This document shows, piece after piece, positions 43,291-52,509 of a stretch of 64,000 nt of DNA. The stretch is from Synechococcus sp. PCC 7336 (GTDB taxonomy: Bacteria > Cyanobacteriota > Cyanobacteriia > Thermostichales > PCC-7336). The position numbers and the translations under genes are program-made. The notes beneath the pieces were generated by a model. That model was not told the origin of the DNA. It saw only the letters and a program-made list of their open reading frames with translations, and ran no database searches. The stretch spans positions 4,338,008-4,402,007 of the forward strand of contig NZ_CM001776.1 of NCBI RefSeq assembly GCF_000332275.1. The letters run 5' to 3'. Each line of letters begins with the position of its first letter. Within the stretch, counting starts at the first letter, position 1.

Positions 43291-43431
43291 GCCCCCTTCC
43301 CCTAACCCCTACCCCCAACTTTGGGGGCAGGGGAACAAGGCCCCGTAAGGATTTTCGGCTGTTTCTCCCCTCTCCCAAACTTACGGCTGACGCCACGCTT
43401 CGCGAGGGGAGAGGGGCCGGGGGTGAGGGCC
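43291..43431. repeat. Cyanobacterial palindromic GC-rich intergenic repeat
   Basis: This region contains an alternating block CCCCTAACCCCTACCCCCAAC, and then CCCCTCTCCC with a matching AGGGGAGAGGGG further on. The insert between carries GGCTGACGCCACGCTTCGCG, a piece of a motif I know from other cyanobacterial genomes. It is a nested palindromic, interspersed element rather than a gene. It can form strong hairpins downstream of the 56-residue frame and gpsA. Confidence 0.6.
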
Positions 43432-43454
43432 ATGCAGAGTCATCGAACTCAGAC

Positions 43455-43862
43455 CTAACAGCAGCCAGCGGCTAGCGGATCGAAGCCAGCGGGGAATTTG
43501 GTGTAGGAGTCGTAGGTTGCACCGGCTAGGCTAGCGCCATCGAGCTTCGCTTCCATGAACTTAGCCCCAGAGGTCAAGTCCGCCCGCTCTAGGTTGGCCC
43601 CGCTTAAATCAGCCCGTTCAAAACTGGATCGGCGCAGGCTAGAGCCTCGCAGATCGGCATTCTGGAGGGTGGTTTCAATCATATTGGCCCGCCGCAGATC
43701 GGCACCGCGCAGGTCAGCTTCAGTCAAATCGGAGCCGCGCAGGTTCACAAACCACAGCTTGGCCTTATACAGACTGGCTCCACGCAAGTTGGAGTTGCGA
43801 AAGTCTCGTTCGCCTGAGGCATATTGTTCGAGCAATTCTTCAACGCTGCTAACCGCGGCCAT
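43455..43862 (-). CDS. Pentapeptide-repeat protein (RfrA-like, cytosolic)
   Basis: 135 residues from the ATG at 43862, where GGGAGG lies about 7 nt upstream; a longer frame adds seven residues. After about 20 helical residues (SVEELLEQYASGERDF), pentapeptides of the form A(D/N)LxG and their variants run from about 25 to 110 (NSNLRGASLYKAKL, GSDLTEADLRGADL, ANLERADLTSGAKF). The chain ends TYDSYTKFPAGFDPLAAGCC. The fold is a right-handed quadrilateral beta-helix. No signal peptide is seen, so cytosolic. The function of most cyanobacterial members is unknown. The C-terminal tail matches that of the second pentapeptide protein at 44.9 kb. Confidence 0.88.
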   Translation of the reverse strand: MAAVSSVEELLEQYASGERDFRNSNLRGASLYKAKLWFVNLRGSDLTEADLRGADLRRANMIETTLQNADLRGSSLRRSSFERADLSGANLERADLTSGAKFMEAKLDGASLAGATYDSYTKFPAGFDPLAAGCC

Positions 43863-43999
43863 TCGGACCCTCCCAAAAGGCATTTAATATATTGTCAGAG
43901 ACCGGCTGGATAAGGCCCAGCACTGCTCTTTATTAAATCACCAAGCGGTCCCTTCTCCAGTTCTGGGGCTGACGAGGAGATGGGATTTGTTCGATCGGG

Positions 44000-44710
44000 C
44001 TAATCAGCCCCTTTCGAGGCTCGATCCCGCCACTGTTGCATTAACTGCACCCCTCGCGACGTGCCCAATCTCGTGGCCCCAGCTTCAATCAATGCGATCG
44101 CCCCCTCCACCGTCTTAATGCCCCCCGACGCCTTAATGCCCACCTGCCCCCCCGTCACCTCCTGCAACAGAGCTACATCTGCCAGCGTGGCTCCGCCGCG
44201 CCAGCCCGTCGATGTTTTTAAATAGGCCACCCCAGCATCCGCACACAACTCCGCTGCCAAGCGCTTTTCCGCCTCCGTCAGCACGGTCATTTCCAAAATG
44301 GCTTTAACGGTCAGCCCCGTCTCCTCGACAATGCGAGCGATTTCAGCGTGAACGCGATCGCTCTTGCCCGCTTTGAGCCAGCCCAAGTTCAGAACCACAT
44401 CCAATTCCTGCGCCCCGGCCTCTTTAGCCTCTAGAGCTTCGTAGAGTTTAACGGCGGTGGTGGAAGCCCCCAATGGAAAACTAATCACAGTGGAGACTTT
44501 AGGTCGACAGTTGTGCAGGAGTTCGACGGCTCGCGAGACGTGGCAGGGCAGAATGCAGACGCTGGCAAAGCCAAATCGGTCCGCCTGTCGGCAGAGGTCG
44601 TCGATGCGTTCGGGGGGGGCGATCGGATCGAGCAAAGAGTGATCGATGTAGGGGGCGAGATCGATCTCGGAGGGGCGATCGGGCACGGCAGTTAGGGAGC
44701 GCAGATACAC
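44000..44710 (-). CDS. deoC: Deoxyribose-phosphate aldolase
   Basis: Cleaves 2-deoxyribose 5-phosphate to glyceraldehyde 3-phosphate and acetaldehyde in nucleoside breakdown. The class I aldolase Schiff-base lysine is Lys165 in YLKTSTGW, and the second catalytic lysine is Lys193 in GIKASGGI. Asp104 (ELDVVLN) completes the proton relay. The 236 residues match the family. The start at 44710 is reasonable, since [27 protein letters not shown] carries the normal core. No other nucleoside catabolic gene is adjacent; it lies between two pentapeptide-repeat genes on the same strand. Confidence 0.95.
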   Translation of the reverse strand: MYLRSLTAVPDRPSEIDLAPYIDHSLLDPIAPPERIDDLCRQADRFGFASVCILPCHVSRAVELLHNCRPKVSTVISFPLGASTTAVKLYEALEAKEAGAQELDVVLNLGWLKAGKSDRVHAEIARIVEETGLTVKAILEMTVLTEAEKRLAAELCADAGVAYLKTSTGWRGGATLADVALLQEVTGGQVGIKASGGIKTVEGAIALIEAGATRLGTSRGVQLMQQWRDRASKGAD

Positions 44711-44874
44711 CGATTACTGTAACGAAGATCGACCGGAGTATTGGGATAGAGCAATTTTCAGGTGGACAACGTACGCTCTAATTTTCAAACCTAGAATCTC
44801 CAATTTCCTTCGGTACAGAAGGTATACCACCAACCTGGAAAATGCTCTAAGTGACAGTTCTGGCAGGATCTCCA

Positions 44875-45513
44875 CTAAGGTTCTAGGCGCATTCCTGCAG
44901 CGACGGGATCGAACCCTGCGGGAAACTGAGTGAATGCGTTGTAAACTGCCCCTTGCAGCGAGACCTGTAAAGTGGGAGCGCGTTCCAGAGATGTTTGCAG
45001 TTGCCAGCCGCCCACATCGTTAGACGCCACGATCGCCCTCGGGCGAGAGGGCGCGATCTCCGATACAACCTCCGAAGAGTCTTCGGCAAACACCAACGCC
45101 TGCGATAAATTCGCTCCGCGCAAATCAGCTCCCGCCAACTGGGTACCCCGCAGATCGGCCGCAAACAAGTTTGCCCTCCGCAAGTTGGCAGCCTGTAGAT
45201 TGGTGCCGCGCAAATTGACCAACCGCAAATCGGCATCCCTCAGATCGGCCCCTTCTAGATCGCTGCCCTCCAAACTGGCTGGAAGCGGGCCGCCTCCATA
45301 AAACTTGGCTCCGCGCAGATCGGCACCGGTTAACTTGACGTAACTCAAATCGGCCCCCTGAAAGTTGGCTTGCTGGAGCTGACAGGTCTGGCACTGGCCG
45401 GTAACCTGCAATTGACGGATGGCATCGAACTCTCCAGCACGAACGGCTGCCCCTGTCGCGATCGCCGCGATTGCGATCGCTGCACCCCAGTCATACCGCA
45501 ATGGCACAAACAC
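44875..45513 (-). CDS. Pentapeptide-repeat protein with an N-terminal signal/anchor
   Basis: 212 residues from a GTG at 45513 (MFVPLRYDWGAAIA). A hydrophobic helix (AAIAIAAIATGAAVRAG) acts as signal peptide or anchor. A short CxxC pair (GQCQTCQLQQANF) and then pentapeptides of ADLRG type (LSYVKLTGADLRGAKF, GADLRDADLRLVNL, GTNLQAANLRRANLF) follow from about 47 to 140. The tail reads VYNAFTQFPAGFDPVAAG, as in the pentapeptide protein at 43.5 kb. The CQTC pair before the repeats is of interest for a secreted protein. It is probably located in the lumen or periplasm. The function is unknown. Confidence 0.85.
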   Translation of the reverse strand: MFVPLRYDWGAAIAIAAIATGAAVRAGEFDAIRQLQVTGQCQTCQLQQANFQGADLSYVKLTGADLRGAKFYGGGPLPASLEGSDLEGADLRDADLRLVNLRGTNLQAANLRRANLFAADLRGTQLAGADLRGANLSQALVFAEDSSEVVSEIAPSRPRAIVASNDVGGWQLQTSLERAPTLQVSLQGAVYNAFTQFPAGFDPVAAGMRLEP

Positions 45514-45618
45514 ATTACCCCCTGCTGCAAACGCAGAATCATCTGGGTGACCCCGCAGGATTCAGATCGGCAGAGTCCGAGTCTGAAACCACGTATATAG
45601 TGGATTGGCTACCCTTCA

Positions 45619-45678
45619 ATCTCGATTGTACTCAATATGTAGTGTAAAATCTCGATTGTACTCAATATGTAGTGTAAA
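45619..45678. repeat. Perfect tandem duplication of a 30-bp unit
   Basis: Two exact copies of a 30-bp unit that begins ATCTCGATTGTACTC and ends AATATGTAGTGTAAA, at 45619-45648 and 45649-45678, lie just beyond the 3' end of the ABC exporter gene. A partial TGTAGTG follows. The unit is AT-rich, unlike its surroundings. It is a recent slippage or insertion event. Confidence 0.9.
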
Positions 45679-45691
45679 TGTAGTGCGATTG

Positions 45692-47515
45692 TTACCTGTG
45701 TTGCGGATTGGCTAACCGCTTCTCGGCCATCTGCAATTTGTGCAGGCGTTGGTAGAGCCCTAAATTCGAGCGCATCAGTTCCTGGTGGGTACCCCGTTCC
45801 ACAATCCTCCCCCCTTCCATCACCACAATGATGTCGGCTTCGCGGATGGTAGAGAGGCGATGGGCAATGACGATGACGGTGCAAGTGCCTAGCAAATTGC
45901 GCAATGCCTGCTGAATCAGGTGCTCCGATTCCGAATCGAGATTGGAGGTGGCTTCATCCAAAATTAGCACCGCCGGTCGCATCAAAATGGCGCGAGCAAT
46001 GCCTAACCGCTGCCGCTGTCCTCCCGACAGACGCACTCCCCGTTCACCCACATTGGTGTGATAGCCCCGAGGCAATTCCACAATGAAGTCGTGGGCGCGG
46101 GCCAATTTAGCGGCTGCGACCGCTTGTTCTGGGGAGAACTTGGGGCGACCGTAGAGGAGATTGTGCATGACTGTCCCGTTGAATACCTCCACTTCCTGCG
46201 GCACCATGGCCAAGCGCGATCGATAGAGCTGCAAATGGAACTGCCGAATATCTTTTCCATCCCATAGAATCCTTCCTCGGGTAGGGTCTGCAAATCGATA
46301 GAGCAGCTTGGTCAAGGTGGATTTGCCCGAGCCCGACGGCCCCACTAAAGCCACAGTGGCATAGGGGGGAACGTCGAGGGAGAGATCGATCAAGGTGGGG
46401 GGAAGCTCGGGTCGGTAGCGAAAGTAGATGTGATGGAGGGAGAGGCGTCCGGGAGTTCTAGGGAGGCGAGTTTGGCTGCGGTTGGAGGGTTCTTTGAGGG
46501 GTAAGTGGAGAAATTCGTGCAACCAGACGATTGCGCTCACGCTAGTGGTTAAGAGTTCTGTCGGTTCTTGCAGGCGACTCACATCTGCCCGCACAATTTG
46601 GGCAATGGTAATGGCAGTAATCATGCCTCCCACAGAAATCTCGTTTTGGATCGCCAGATAGGCACTCAGGCCGACGATCGCACTCAAGGATAAATTGAGA
46701 AACATCCACATGACGGTTTCAGTGGCAAACAGTCGCACGAATGTTTTGCGAGCCATAAAGCGCTCGTAGCGATCGAGCCAGTGTTGTCCCCGCTTGTATT
46801 CCCGCACCTCTTGAGTAAATGCTTTCACAGTTTTGATATTCAGCACCACCTCGGCCAGACGGCTCATACTGCGGTCGAGCAAGCGTTCGCTAAACGCCAC
46901 ATAAGGCTGTAAAAAGGTAAATAGCTTGAAGATGATAGTGGCACACAGCGCGATCGATAAGGTGAAAACCCAGCCCAATCGCACGTCGATAATAAAGAAC
47001 ATGGCGATCGCAATAGTGAGGGTGGAGACCACTAAAATGCCACTTTGCACCAGGCTGATGTAGAGCAATTGCAGTTTAGAAATTGCCCGCTCCAAGCGCG
47101 AGACCAACAAGCCACTGTTATGGCTTTCGAAATAGCTCAGGGGGAGGGTTAGCACCTTGCGATAGGCGGCTTGGTTCAGTTGCGAAACCATATGCAAGGC
47201 CACCATTCGCTTGGGTAAGTGGGAAAACAGATCCTCAAACGGCGAGATTAAATTGAGACTAAAAAATAGCAGGCAGACCGTGGCGATCGCCAGATGTCGG
47301 GGCTCCCATCCCTCCAGGAGGGGAGATAGGAGCTGAATGCCGGGTTCTAAATATCCTGGAATGGGCTCGGACTGCGCGAGCAGGTTGGCAAACAGACCTA
47401 ATAGATAGGGTCTGAGCAAATTGATGAACGCGAATAACAAGCCCCCCAATGAAATGGCAATGGTTGCCAGCGTATAGGGAGCAAAGAAGGACAGCACGCG
47501 TTGGATGGAGTTCAT
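45692..47515 (-). CDS. ABC exporter (MsbA/lipid-A-flippase-like, fused permease and ATPase)
   Basis: 607 residues from the ATG at 47515; the longer frame from 47575 is unlikely. The N-terminal half has six membrane helices, and an intracellular-loop LERAISKLQ segment is recognisable. The C-terminal nucleotide-binding domain has Walker A GPSGSGKST at 392-400, signature LSGGQ at 496-500, Walker B with the catalytic Glu at 521 (LILDEATSNLD) and H-loop IVIAHRLST. It forms a homodimer or pairs with a homologue. MsbA-like exporters move lipids, polysaccharides or drugs; the substrate is not clear. No partner gene is adjacent. A tandem 30-bp repeat lies 14 bp past its stop. Confidence 0.92.
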   Translation of the reverse strand: MNSIQRVLSFFAPYTLATIAISLGGLLFAFINLLRPYLLGLFANLLAQSEPIPGYLEPGIQLLSPLLEGWEPRHLAIATVCLLFFSLNLISPFEDLFSHLPKRMVALHMVSQLNQAAYRKVLTLPLSYFESHNSGLLVSRLERAISKLQLLYISLVQSGILVVSTLTIAIAMFFIIDVRLGWVFTLSIALCATIIFKLFTFLQPYVAFSERLLDRSMSRLAEVVLNIKTVKAFTQEVREYKRGQHWLDRYERFMARKTFVRLFATETVMWMFLNLSLSAIVGLSAYLAIQNEISVGGMITAITIAQIVRADVSRLQEPTELLTTSVSAIVWLHEFLHLPLKEPSNRSQTRLPRTPGRLSLHHIYFRYRPELPPTLIDLSLDVPPYATVALVGPSGSGKSTLTKLLYRFADPTRGRILWDGKDIRQFHLQLYRSRLAMVPQEVEVFNGTVMHNLLYGRPKFSPEQAVAAAKLARAHDFIVELPRGYHTNVGERGVRLSGGQRQRLGIARAILMRPAVLILDEATSNLDSESEHLIQQALRNLLGTCTVIVIAHRLSTIREADIIVVMEGGRIVERGTHQELMRSNLGLYQRLHKLQMAEKRLANPQHR

Positions 47516-47776
47516 GCTGTGGCTCGATCGACATTGTGGAGAGGGCAAGCTGCTGCCGATTGGCTGGCTCCACAACTTATCGAGACAGCAGCAGAGATTT
47601 AAGTCTGAACGTCAACCCGGTCTAGTCATACCATTCTTATCTGACTTTACGCTCAATCCTCTAAAATTCACACTGTCTGGATTGCTGAGACGAGATTTCA
47701 AGCAGTCTAGGGGTGAAGGATCGAGCACAGCCTCAGCTCGGTTGGGTCTCGACCCATCGAAGCGGCGATCGCCTTG

Positions 47777-48760
47777 TCAGTCCTCGTTTGTCGGTGCGGG
47801 CAGACTCACGGCAGGAGTCGAAAGGGCTTGGCGATTGACGCTAGAGAGCTCTGTTTGCAGTCGTTTCAGCTTGCGCAGCGCTCGTCGCTCGATTTGCCGA
47901 ACCCGCTCTCGCGATAGACCGATATGCTCGCCAATCTCGCGCAGGGTCAGCCCGTTACTGCCATCTAAGCCGTAGCGAGCCACAATCACCTCCCGCTCGC
48001 GCTCGCCCAGATGCTCCACTAGCATGTGAACTTCCTCGCGATGGGCCACCTGGTTCAGGTAGTCCACCGGATCGCTATCTTCATCTTGAATGAAATGCTG
48101 CAATTCGGTCCCATCTTCATCTCCTACGACCAAATTGAGCGATCGCATTTCGGACATGTGGCGAGTGATCAGATCGCGATAGTTATCGCCAATTTCGAGG
48201 GAGTCGAAGACATCGTTAACGGGGGGACGGATGCCGGATGTGGCAGAGAGTTCCCGGTACTTGCGCTTGACTTTCGAGACTTTCTCGTACATGTGAGCGG
48301 GCAGGCGGATCATGCGCCCTTTATTCTGAATGCCGCGATTGACGCTCTGGCGAATCCACCAAGTGGCATAGGTGGAAAACTTATAGCCGCGAGTGGGGTC
48401 AAATTTCTCCACTGCCCGCGTCAGACCAATCGTGCCTTCCTGGATCAGATCGAGGAAAGGGAGGCCGCGATTGCGATACCGCTTAGCGATGGACACCACC
48501 AAACGCAGGTTACATTCCACCATGCGCCGTTTGGCAATCTTGCCCTCTTCCAACTGCCGTTGCAGATCGGCCAACTCCAGATTCATATCAATGGCCCACT
48601 GCTCGTGAGTCGCACCGGGTTTGCGCTGCTCTTCTAGCGCGATCGCCCGCTGGACTTGATGGGCCAATAGCAGCTCTTCATCGGGAGCCAATAGTCTATA
48701 GCGACCAATGGTTTTGAGGAAGCGGCCTACAGCATCTTGGTGTTGGACTGTGCTTTCCAT
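47777..48760 (-). CDS. Group 2 RNA polymerase sigma factor (SigB/SigC/SigD-like)
   Basis: A 327-residue sigma-70 protein related to the primary factor, of the non-essential group 2 type used for stress and light or dark responses. Region 1.2 starts at about 10 ([16 protein letters not shown]). Region 2 at 84-148 has [26 protein letters not shown] and [19 protein letters not shown]. Region 3 follows, and region 4 at 248-302 has the helix-turn-helix [25 protein letters not shown]. There is no long region 1.1, unlike the primary factor. It could be any of SigB to SigE; sequence alone does not decide. The gene has a long upstream region of about 400 bp. Confidence 0.93.
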   Translation of the reverse strand: MESTVQHQDAVGRFLKTIGRYRLLAPDEELLLAHQVQRAIALEEQRKPGATHEQWAIDMNLELADLQRQLEEGKIAKRRMVECNLRLVVSIAKRYRNRGLPFLDLIQEGTIGLTRAVEKFDPTRGYKFSTYATWWIRQSVNRGIQNKGRMIRLPAHMYEKVSKVKRKYRELSATSGIRPPVNDVFDSLEIGDNYRDLITRHMSEMRSLNLVVGDEDGTELQHFIQDEDSDPVDYLNQVAHREEVHMLVEHLGEREREVIVARYGLDGSNGLTLREIGEHIGLSRERVRQIERRALRKLKRLQTELSSVNRQALSTPAVSLPAPTNED

Positions 48761-49097
48761 AAGACTGCTCTAAGTGGGTATGGCACCTTATTAATAACAA
48801 TCTTTGTTTATTTCGTAAAGCCTTTTCTAAGCTTTTTGCTAGTACTTTTTCAGAATTTTGTGTAATAAAAGTTAAGATCCGCAGTTGAGGTCACCTACTA
48901 CAGGTAGTGTCTACCATCGAAAAACAACGATCTACACCCCTGTATAGAGGTTCTGGAGAACCTTCGCAACATTCTGGAAAACTCATGCTGAGCATGGTTT
49001 ACAGCGAAACTTAAGAATCTAAAATCTTTGTAAAATCGTCCCAAAGACAACTTCTTTAGCCGGAGGGGGACCCTCCGATCGAGCTTCGCAACAAAAC
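48761..49097. other. Upstream region of the group 2 sigma gene
   Basis: This 337-bp region contains the sigma-factor promoter. It is AT-rich near 48.8-48.9 kb. CTAC and GTAG arms enclose TACAG near 48.9 kb. A perfect 7-bp hairpin CGGAGGG/CCCTCCG with a GGA loop is at 49061-49077, with no T tract. No coding frame is seen. Confidence 0.45.
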
Positions 49098-49120
49098 TTT
49101 CTCCCCGGTTTGGGGAGAAA
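49098..49120 (-). terminator. Intrinsic terminator of the Pro/Thr-repeat lipoprotein gene
   Basis: On the minus strand TTTCTCCCC pairs perfectly with GGGGAGAAA around a 5-base loop, followed shortly by GTTTTGTT on the transcript. The stem is 9 bp without mismatches and lies 38 bp past the stop codon. A-rich sequence on the other side suggests it may also work in the opposite direction. Confidence 0.78.
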
Positions 49121-49132
49121 AAGTGCAGATGA

Positions 49133-49155
49133 GCGATCGCATCGCTGGCGATCGC
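49133..49155. repeat. Two HIP1 octamers in close tandem
   Basis: GCGATCGC occurs at 49133-49140 and again at 49148-49155. This octamer (HIP1) is spread over the whole window inside and between genes and marks cyanobacterial DNA. This pair lies between the lipoprotein stop codon and its terminator. Confidence 0.9.
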
Positions 49156-49157
49156 TC

Positions 49158-50687
49158 TTAGGAGGCGTCTCTCACCCCAGGAGGCACTAGGCGCAGTGGC
49201 TCCAGACGGCGGCGAGGCGCTGGGGCCGGTGTTGTCTGAGTCCCAATGCTGCGATCGGCGGCTGGGGTCGGTTCTGGCATTGGCGTTGGAGTGGGTCTGG
49301 GTGTCGGGGTTGGCGTCGGTCTGGAGGTTGGCGTTGGAGTGGGTCTGGGTGTCGGGGTTGGAGTGGGCCTGGGGGTTGGCGTTGGCGTCGGCGCTGCTTT
49401 AGGGGTTGGCGAGGGTTCGGGTGGTGTCACTGCTTGCCGATCGCCTTGAAAGCGCTCGATCCAACTGCTAATCCTTTTGGATAAGGGTGTAACTTCAGGC
49501 TCGGCGATCGGTGGGGCTACGGATTCAGCTTCGGGGGTAGGGGTGGAGATTGGTGTTGGCGTTGATGGGGGAGTTGGCGGGACGGTAGGAGTTGTTTTGG
49601 GGGTCGAGGTCGGTGTGGGCGTCGGCTTGGGCGTCGGCGTCGGGGTTGGCCTGGGGGTCGGCGTGGGAGTCGGCGTGGGAGTCGGGGTCGGCGTGGGAGT
49701 CGGCGTCGGAGTCGGCGTAGGAGTCGGTGTCGGTGTCGGTGTGGGAGTCGGTGTGGGAGTCGGCGTCGGTTCGGGAACGGCACCGACAATGGCTAGGGCA
49801 TCTGTGGCTTTTAGATCTCCCCGCACCAGACGGGAGAGGGTATCTGAGCCCCCTGGCTGGTAAGTGACAATACGGGCTGCGCTGTTGAACAGATTGCGGA
49901 TAGACTGCCCTCGGCCATCCACCAGCTCGACCACCACGACATTTTGACCGGGCTTAAGTCCTTCGAGGTAAATCGGCTCCCATTCAGCCAATATCGCGCT
50001 GGCATCGTTGAGGGTGTAGCGGACGCGCCAGTCTTTCGGTGCATTGGGCAGGAGTGATTCGCGAATAGGGGCATTGGCCAGCCAAAAATCCAACAGGATC
50101 GGTTCAGCTCCGTAGGCTTTGACGGGACGACTGTAGGTTAAGACTGGCAAATCTGGCTGGGGAGCATATTCGGGGGTTTTGGCCAAGACGTGAAAGGTGA
50201 CTTGGGCGTAGGCATCGGAGTTTTTAAAACTTTCGTGCCAGGGACGAGAGGCAAACACCCGCAGAGTATGGGTGCCCGGCGCCAAATTCTCCAGCACCAG
50301 AGGCTTATCGGCATCGTAATGGGCGATGTAGGGATCGTTATCGAGGATGACGTGCAGGTGAGGGCCTAGGCCCAATTCTTCATCTTTGAATAGCGGATAG
50401 CCTTCGACCTCAAACCGCACGGACAGCGACGAGCGAGTCAGCACTTCATCCGGTCGGGGACTGAGAATACTGACGTGAGGGGTATAGCGCTCCAGATAGC
50501 GATCGAGCTTGGCAATTTCGGGGGGTGTGGGAACAACGGCGATCGCCTTTCCTCTCGACCCCGAAGCGAGGTCTGGTTGCGAGGGTTGCGAGCAGCCAGT
50601 CAAGGCGATCGCCACAATCAGCATTAGCCCCACAAATAGCTTCCAGATGGGCCGAACCGTCAACGAATACCGCAGTTGCTTCGCCAT
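49158..50687 (-). CDS. Lipoprotein with Ig-like region and long Pro/Thr repeats
   Basis: A 509-residue lipoprotein. The signal peptide ([16 protein letters not shown]) ends in a lipobox with Cys32 as lipidation site, so it is anchored in a membrane facing the periplasm or outside. The region about 65-200 ([41 protein letters not shown]) is beta-rich and probably an Ig-like domain. The second half is low-complexity: a first run of PT dipeptides, a short non-repeat segment ([17 protein letters not shown]), then a second PT/RPTPTP run. The repeat DNA is short-period and prone to slippage. Such repeats form stiff cell-wall spacers. No sortase motif is seen, and the function is unknown. Confidence 0.85.
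   Translation of the reverse strand: MAKQLRYSLTVRPIWKLFVGLMLIVAIALTGCSQPSQPDLASGSRGKAIAVVPTPPEIAKLDRYLERYTPHVSILSPRPDEVLTRSSLSVRFEVEGYPLFKDEELGLGPHLHVILDNDPYIAHYDADKPLVLENLAPGTHTLRVFASRPWHESFKNSDAYAQVTFHVLAKTPEYAPQPDLPVLTYSRPVKAYGAEPILLDFWLANAPIRESLLPNAPKDWRVRYTLNDASAILAEWEPIYLEGLKPGQNVVVVELVDGRGQSIRNLFNSAARIVTYQPGGSDTLSRLVRGDLKATDALAIVGAVPEPTPTPTPTPTPTPTPTPTPTPTPTPTPTPTPTPTPTPTPRPTPTPTPKPTPTPTSTPKTTPTVPPTPPSTPTPISTPTPEAESVAPPIAEPEVTPLSKRISSWIERFQGDRQAVTPPEPSPTPKAAPTPTPTPRPTPTPTPRPTPTPTSRPTPTPTPRPTPTPMPEPTPAADRSIGTQTTPAPAPRRRLEPLRLVPPGVRDAS
49230..49790. repeat. Short-period coding repeats (Pro-Thr dipeptides)
   Basis: Two long low-complexity blocks inside the lipoprotein gene, built of 6-base CCGACN-like units on the coding strand. 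The block around 49.62-49.77 kb is almost pure. The second, around 49.26-49.40 kb, carries Arg every few residues. On the plus strand these appear as long GVGVGV frames that are not real genes. Confidence 0.8.
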
Positions 50688-51054
50688 GTCAGCTCACCAC
50701 ACCTCATCATTTTGCTTCGCTTGACGGGCCGGCAGCAAACCAGCCCAGATCACTTAAAAGCGTAAAGCGGCAGGCGCACATTTGGGAGCGAAGCAGCCCT
50801 CCAGATCGAACCTCGACACATTTTTTCATCTAGCCTCTCAACTGCCGTGCCCGCGATCCGGTAACGGGGTTAGCAATTTCACGAGATAACGGCACATGCC
50901 TGTTTACAATCGTTCGTAAGCATCAAGATCGGCTCCGAGGCTCGGAGAGTCACGGTATTGCAGTATTTCCCCCAAATTCCTCTACAGAAGCGATCGCATC
51001 AAAGGCATGGCGAGACTGCAAAGAGCGAAGCAATTAAAGCCCTAGCAGGCTAGA
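50688..51054. other. Intergenic region upstream of the lipoprotein gene
   Basis: This 367-bp region must hold the lipoprotein promoter and the 3' flank of the TPR-like gene. I see no convincing coding frame, RNA gene or terminator. Confidence 0.4.
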
Positions 51055-51618
51055 TTAATCTGGCTGATAGACAGGCAAATTCAGAAATTGATTGAGTTCG
51101 TCAATAAAGTACTCAACTGCCTTGTAAGCCCATTCAATTCCCTGCATATCTCCATGCAGCCGATAGAGAGATAAAGATAGACTCATCAATTCAAATGCCT
51201 TGCGACGGGCAGTTAATTTGCCTCTCATCACAAGCGTACAAAGTCCAGTAAGATAAGTGACATCAGCATCATAACAGCAGTCAGAGATCGCAGCATATTG
51301 CCGACATATCTCACTCCATCGCCCCAAGCTAAAGAGCAATTTAATATACATTTGCCGCCACAAGATTGTGGTATCCTGAGGAGATTTAAAAATAGCCTTT
51401 CGAATATGTTGTTCCGCTTCAGTGAGGCGGTTGATGCTAAAGTACATCACACCCAAATTATATTGTTCTACTGGGCTGATAGCACCTATTTTTGCTTGTT
51501 TTTTAAGACGAGCGAGAACCTCATGAAAACAGCTCCCATGACAGCAGATTAAGCTCATATCCTTTCGACTAGGCGCAATCCGACTTAAATCGAAGAATTG
51601 GAACAATTCAATTTCCAT
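51055..51618 (-). CDS. TPR-like protein of unknown function
   Basis: 187 residues, AT-rich in coding composition. The region about 50-115 (VEQYNLGVMYFSINRLTEAEQHIRKAIFKSP) matches the tetratricopeptide pattern, and a second imperfect repeat follows. Cys residues are concentrated near the N-terminus (MSLICCHGSCFHEV). No signal peptide is seen, so cytosolic and probably a protein-binding scaffold. The gene is flanked by long gaps and lies in an AT-rich segment with the next gene and the first PatA gene. I do not recognise a specific family. Confidence 0.65.
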   Translation of the reverse strand: MEIELFQFFDLSRIAPSRKDMSLICCHGSCFHEVLARLKKQAKIGAISPVEQYNLGVMYFSINRLTEAEQHIRKAIFKSPQDTTILWRQMYIKLLFSLGRWSEICRQYAAISDCCYDADVTYLTGLCTLVMRGKLTARRKAFELMSLSLSLYRLHGDMQGIEWAYKAVEYFIDELNQFLNLPVYQPD

Positions 51619-52086
51619 AGGGATCTATATCCTTTTGAACTGGCAGGTTTTAGACCGAACAAATACCTCAGGCTAAGTTGATGACTAGCTCGGCATTTTT
51701 TATTCAGTCAATACTTCATCAGAAGGTGTTCTTATATATAGACAGTAAAATGTGAACTACTTGTGATTATTGGTTTGTTCTAAGATACTTCTCTAGATGT
51801 AAAGCCCAACTACAGAGCTTGCAGTCATGCCATCAATTAGACTAGCGATTTCGAACTACGATCGCCATAAGATCTGGGACTATCAGACTTAGAAAACTGT
51901 TAGCAGGATTCTTATTAAAGCTTTGCAAAGAAGCTAGCAACCTCAAACAAGTCCCCCATTGCTGGAGGACTAGGGGGCAAATGGAGGCCGACAGTACTAG
52001 CAAGATCGATCGAGCTACTTACATTTCAGGCTGGAGTATTTCAGAGAAAGTCCTGAAAATCTTAGAGTTTTTGTTCTGAAAGATGC
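51619..52086. other. AT-rich intergenic region with degenerate palindromic repeat
   Basis: This 468-bp gap has no reasonable coding frame. It contains, at 51951-51980, a degenerate relative of the CCCCCTAAATC palindrome found intact at 55.7 kb. The AT-rich composition continues from the TPR gene. No RNA gene is recognised. Confidence 0.45.
51951..51980. repeat. Degenerate copy of the CCCCCTAAATC-type palindrome
   Basis: The sequence GTCCCCCATTGCTGGAGGAC and the following TAGGGGGCAA match the layout of the perfect palindrome at 55720-55758 with several substitutions. It is an eroded copy of the same interspersed repeat. Confidence 0.5.
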
Positions 52087-52509
52087 TTAGGTATCTCTCC
52101 AAAATATAGTTTTCAAGCTGGCATGGTTGACACCTAATCTTGATGATTTAGAAGAGTCACCACTATTGCTGGATTTACGATTTTTGGATGAGCCACCAAA
52201 TTTACACGAATAACGCAATAATGACTTGTTAAGTTTCTTCAGTTTTCGTAATTCCTGATTTAAGTCAGATTTTTTTCTAAGCTTTAATGACAGGAGCATT
52301 GCATGATAGGTAGATAATGGACCAATCGCTGAAACGGCTATTTTTGCTGCAATATTCCCCGAGCCAACAAACAAAGTCAAATAGCATAGAACGCTGGCAG
52401 ATAGAGACTCTAGAATCCGTTTCGGCAGATTCTTTTTGATAGCCTTCAATTTTTTGATGCCACCTTCAACTTCTTGTCTCAGAAGATGTGTATCGCTAAA
52501 GCTCTTCAT
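52087..52509 (-). CDS. Small basic protein with one hydrophobic region
   Basis: 140 residues from the ATG at 52509, where AAGG lies 6 nt upstream; the ATG at 52515 is too close to that site. A hydrophobic region (ILESLSASVLCYLTLFVGSG and IAAKIAVSAIGPLSTYHAML) could span the membrane once or twice. It is flanked by strongly Lys-rich segments (GIKKLKAIKKNLPKRI, LRKKSDLNQELRKLKKLNK), and the C-terminus is Ser/Asn-rich. I do not recognise the family. The gene is AT-rich and probably foreign or fast evolving. The function is unknown. Confidence 0.55.
   Translation of the reverse strand: MKSFSDTHLLRQEVEGGIKKLKAIKKNLPKRILESLSASVLCYLTLFVGSGNIAAKIAVSAIGPLSTYHAMLLSLKLRKKSDLNQELRKLKKLNKSLLRYSCKFGGSSKNRKSSNSGDSSKSSRLGVNHASLKTIFWRDT

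Noticed and set aside
43266-43475. A plus-strand 69-residue frame with PLPLTPTPNFGG
   Set aside because: It is a translation of the dispersed GC-rich repeat and not a gene.
45692-47515. ABC exporter as a type I secretion partner
   Set aside because: No membrane-fusion protein, outer-membrane channel or RTX substrate is adjacent, and the sequence is closer to MsbA-type flippases.
49477-49863. A plus-strand frame of GVGVGV repeats
   Set aside because: It is the antisense of the Pro/Thr repeat in the lipoprotein gene and not a glycine-rich protein.
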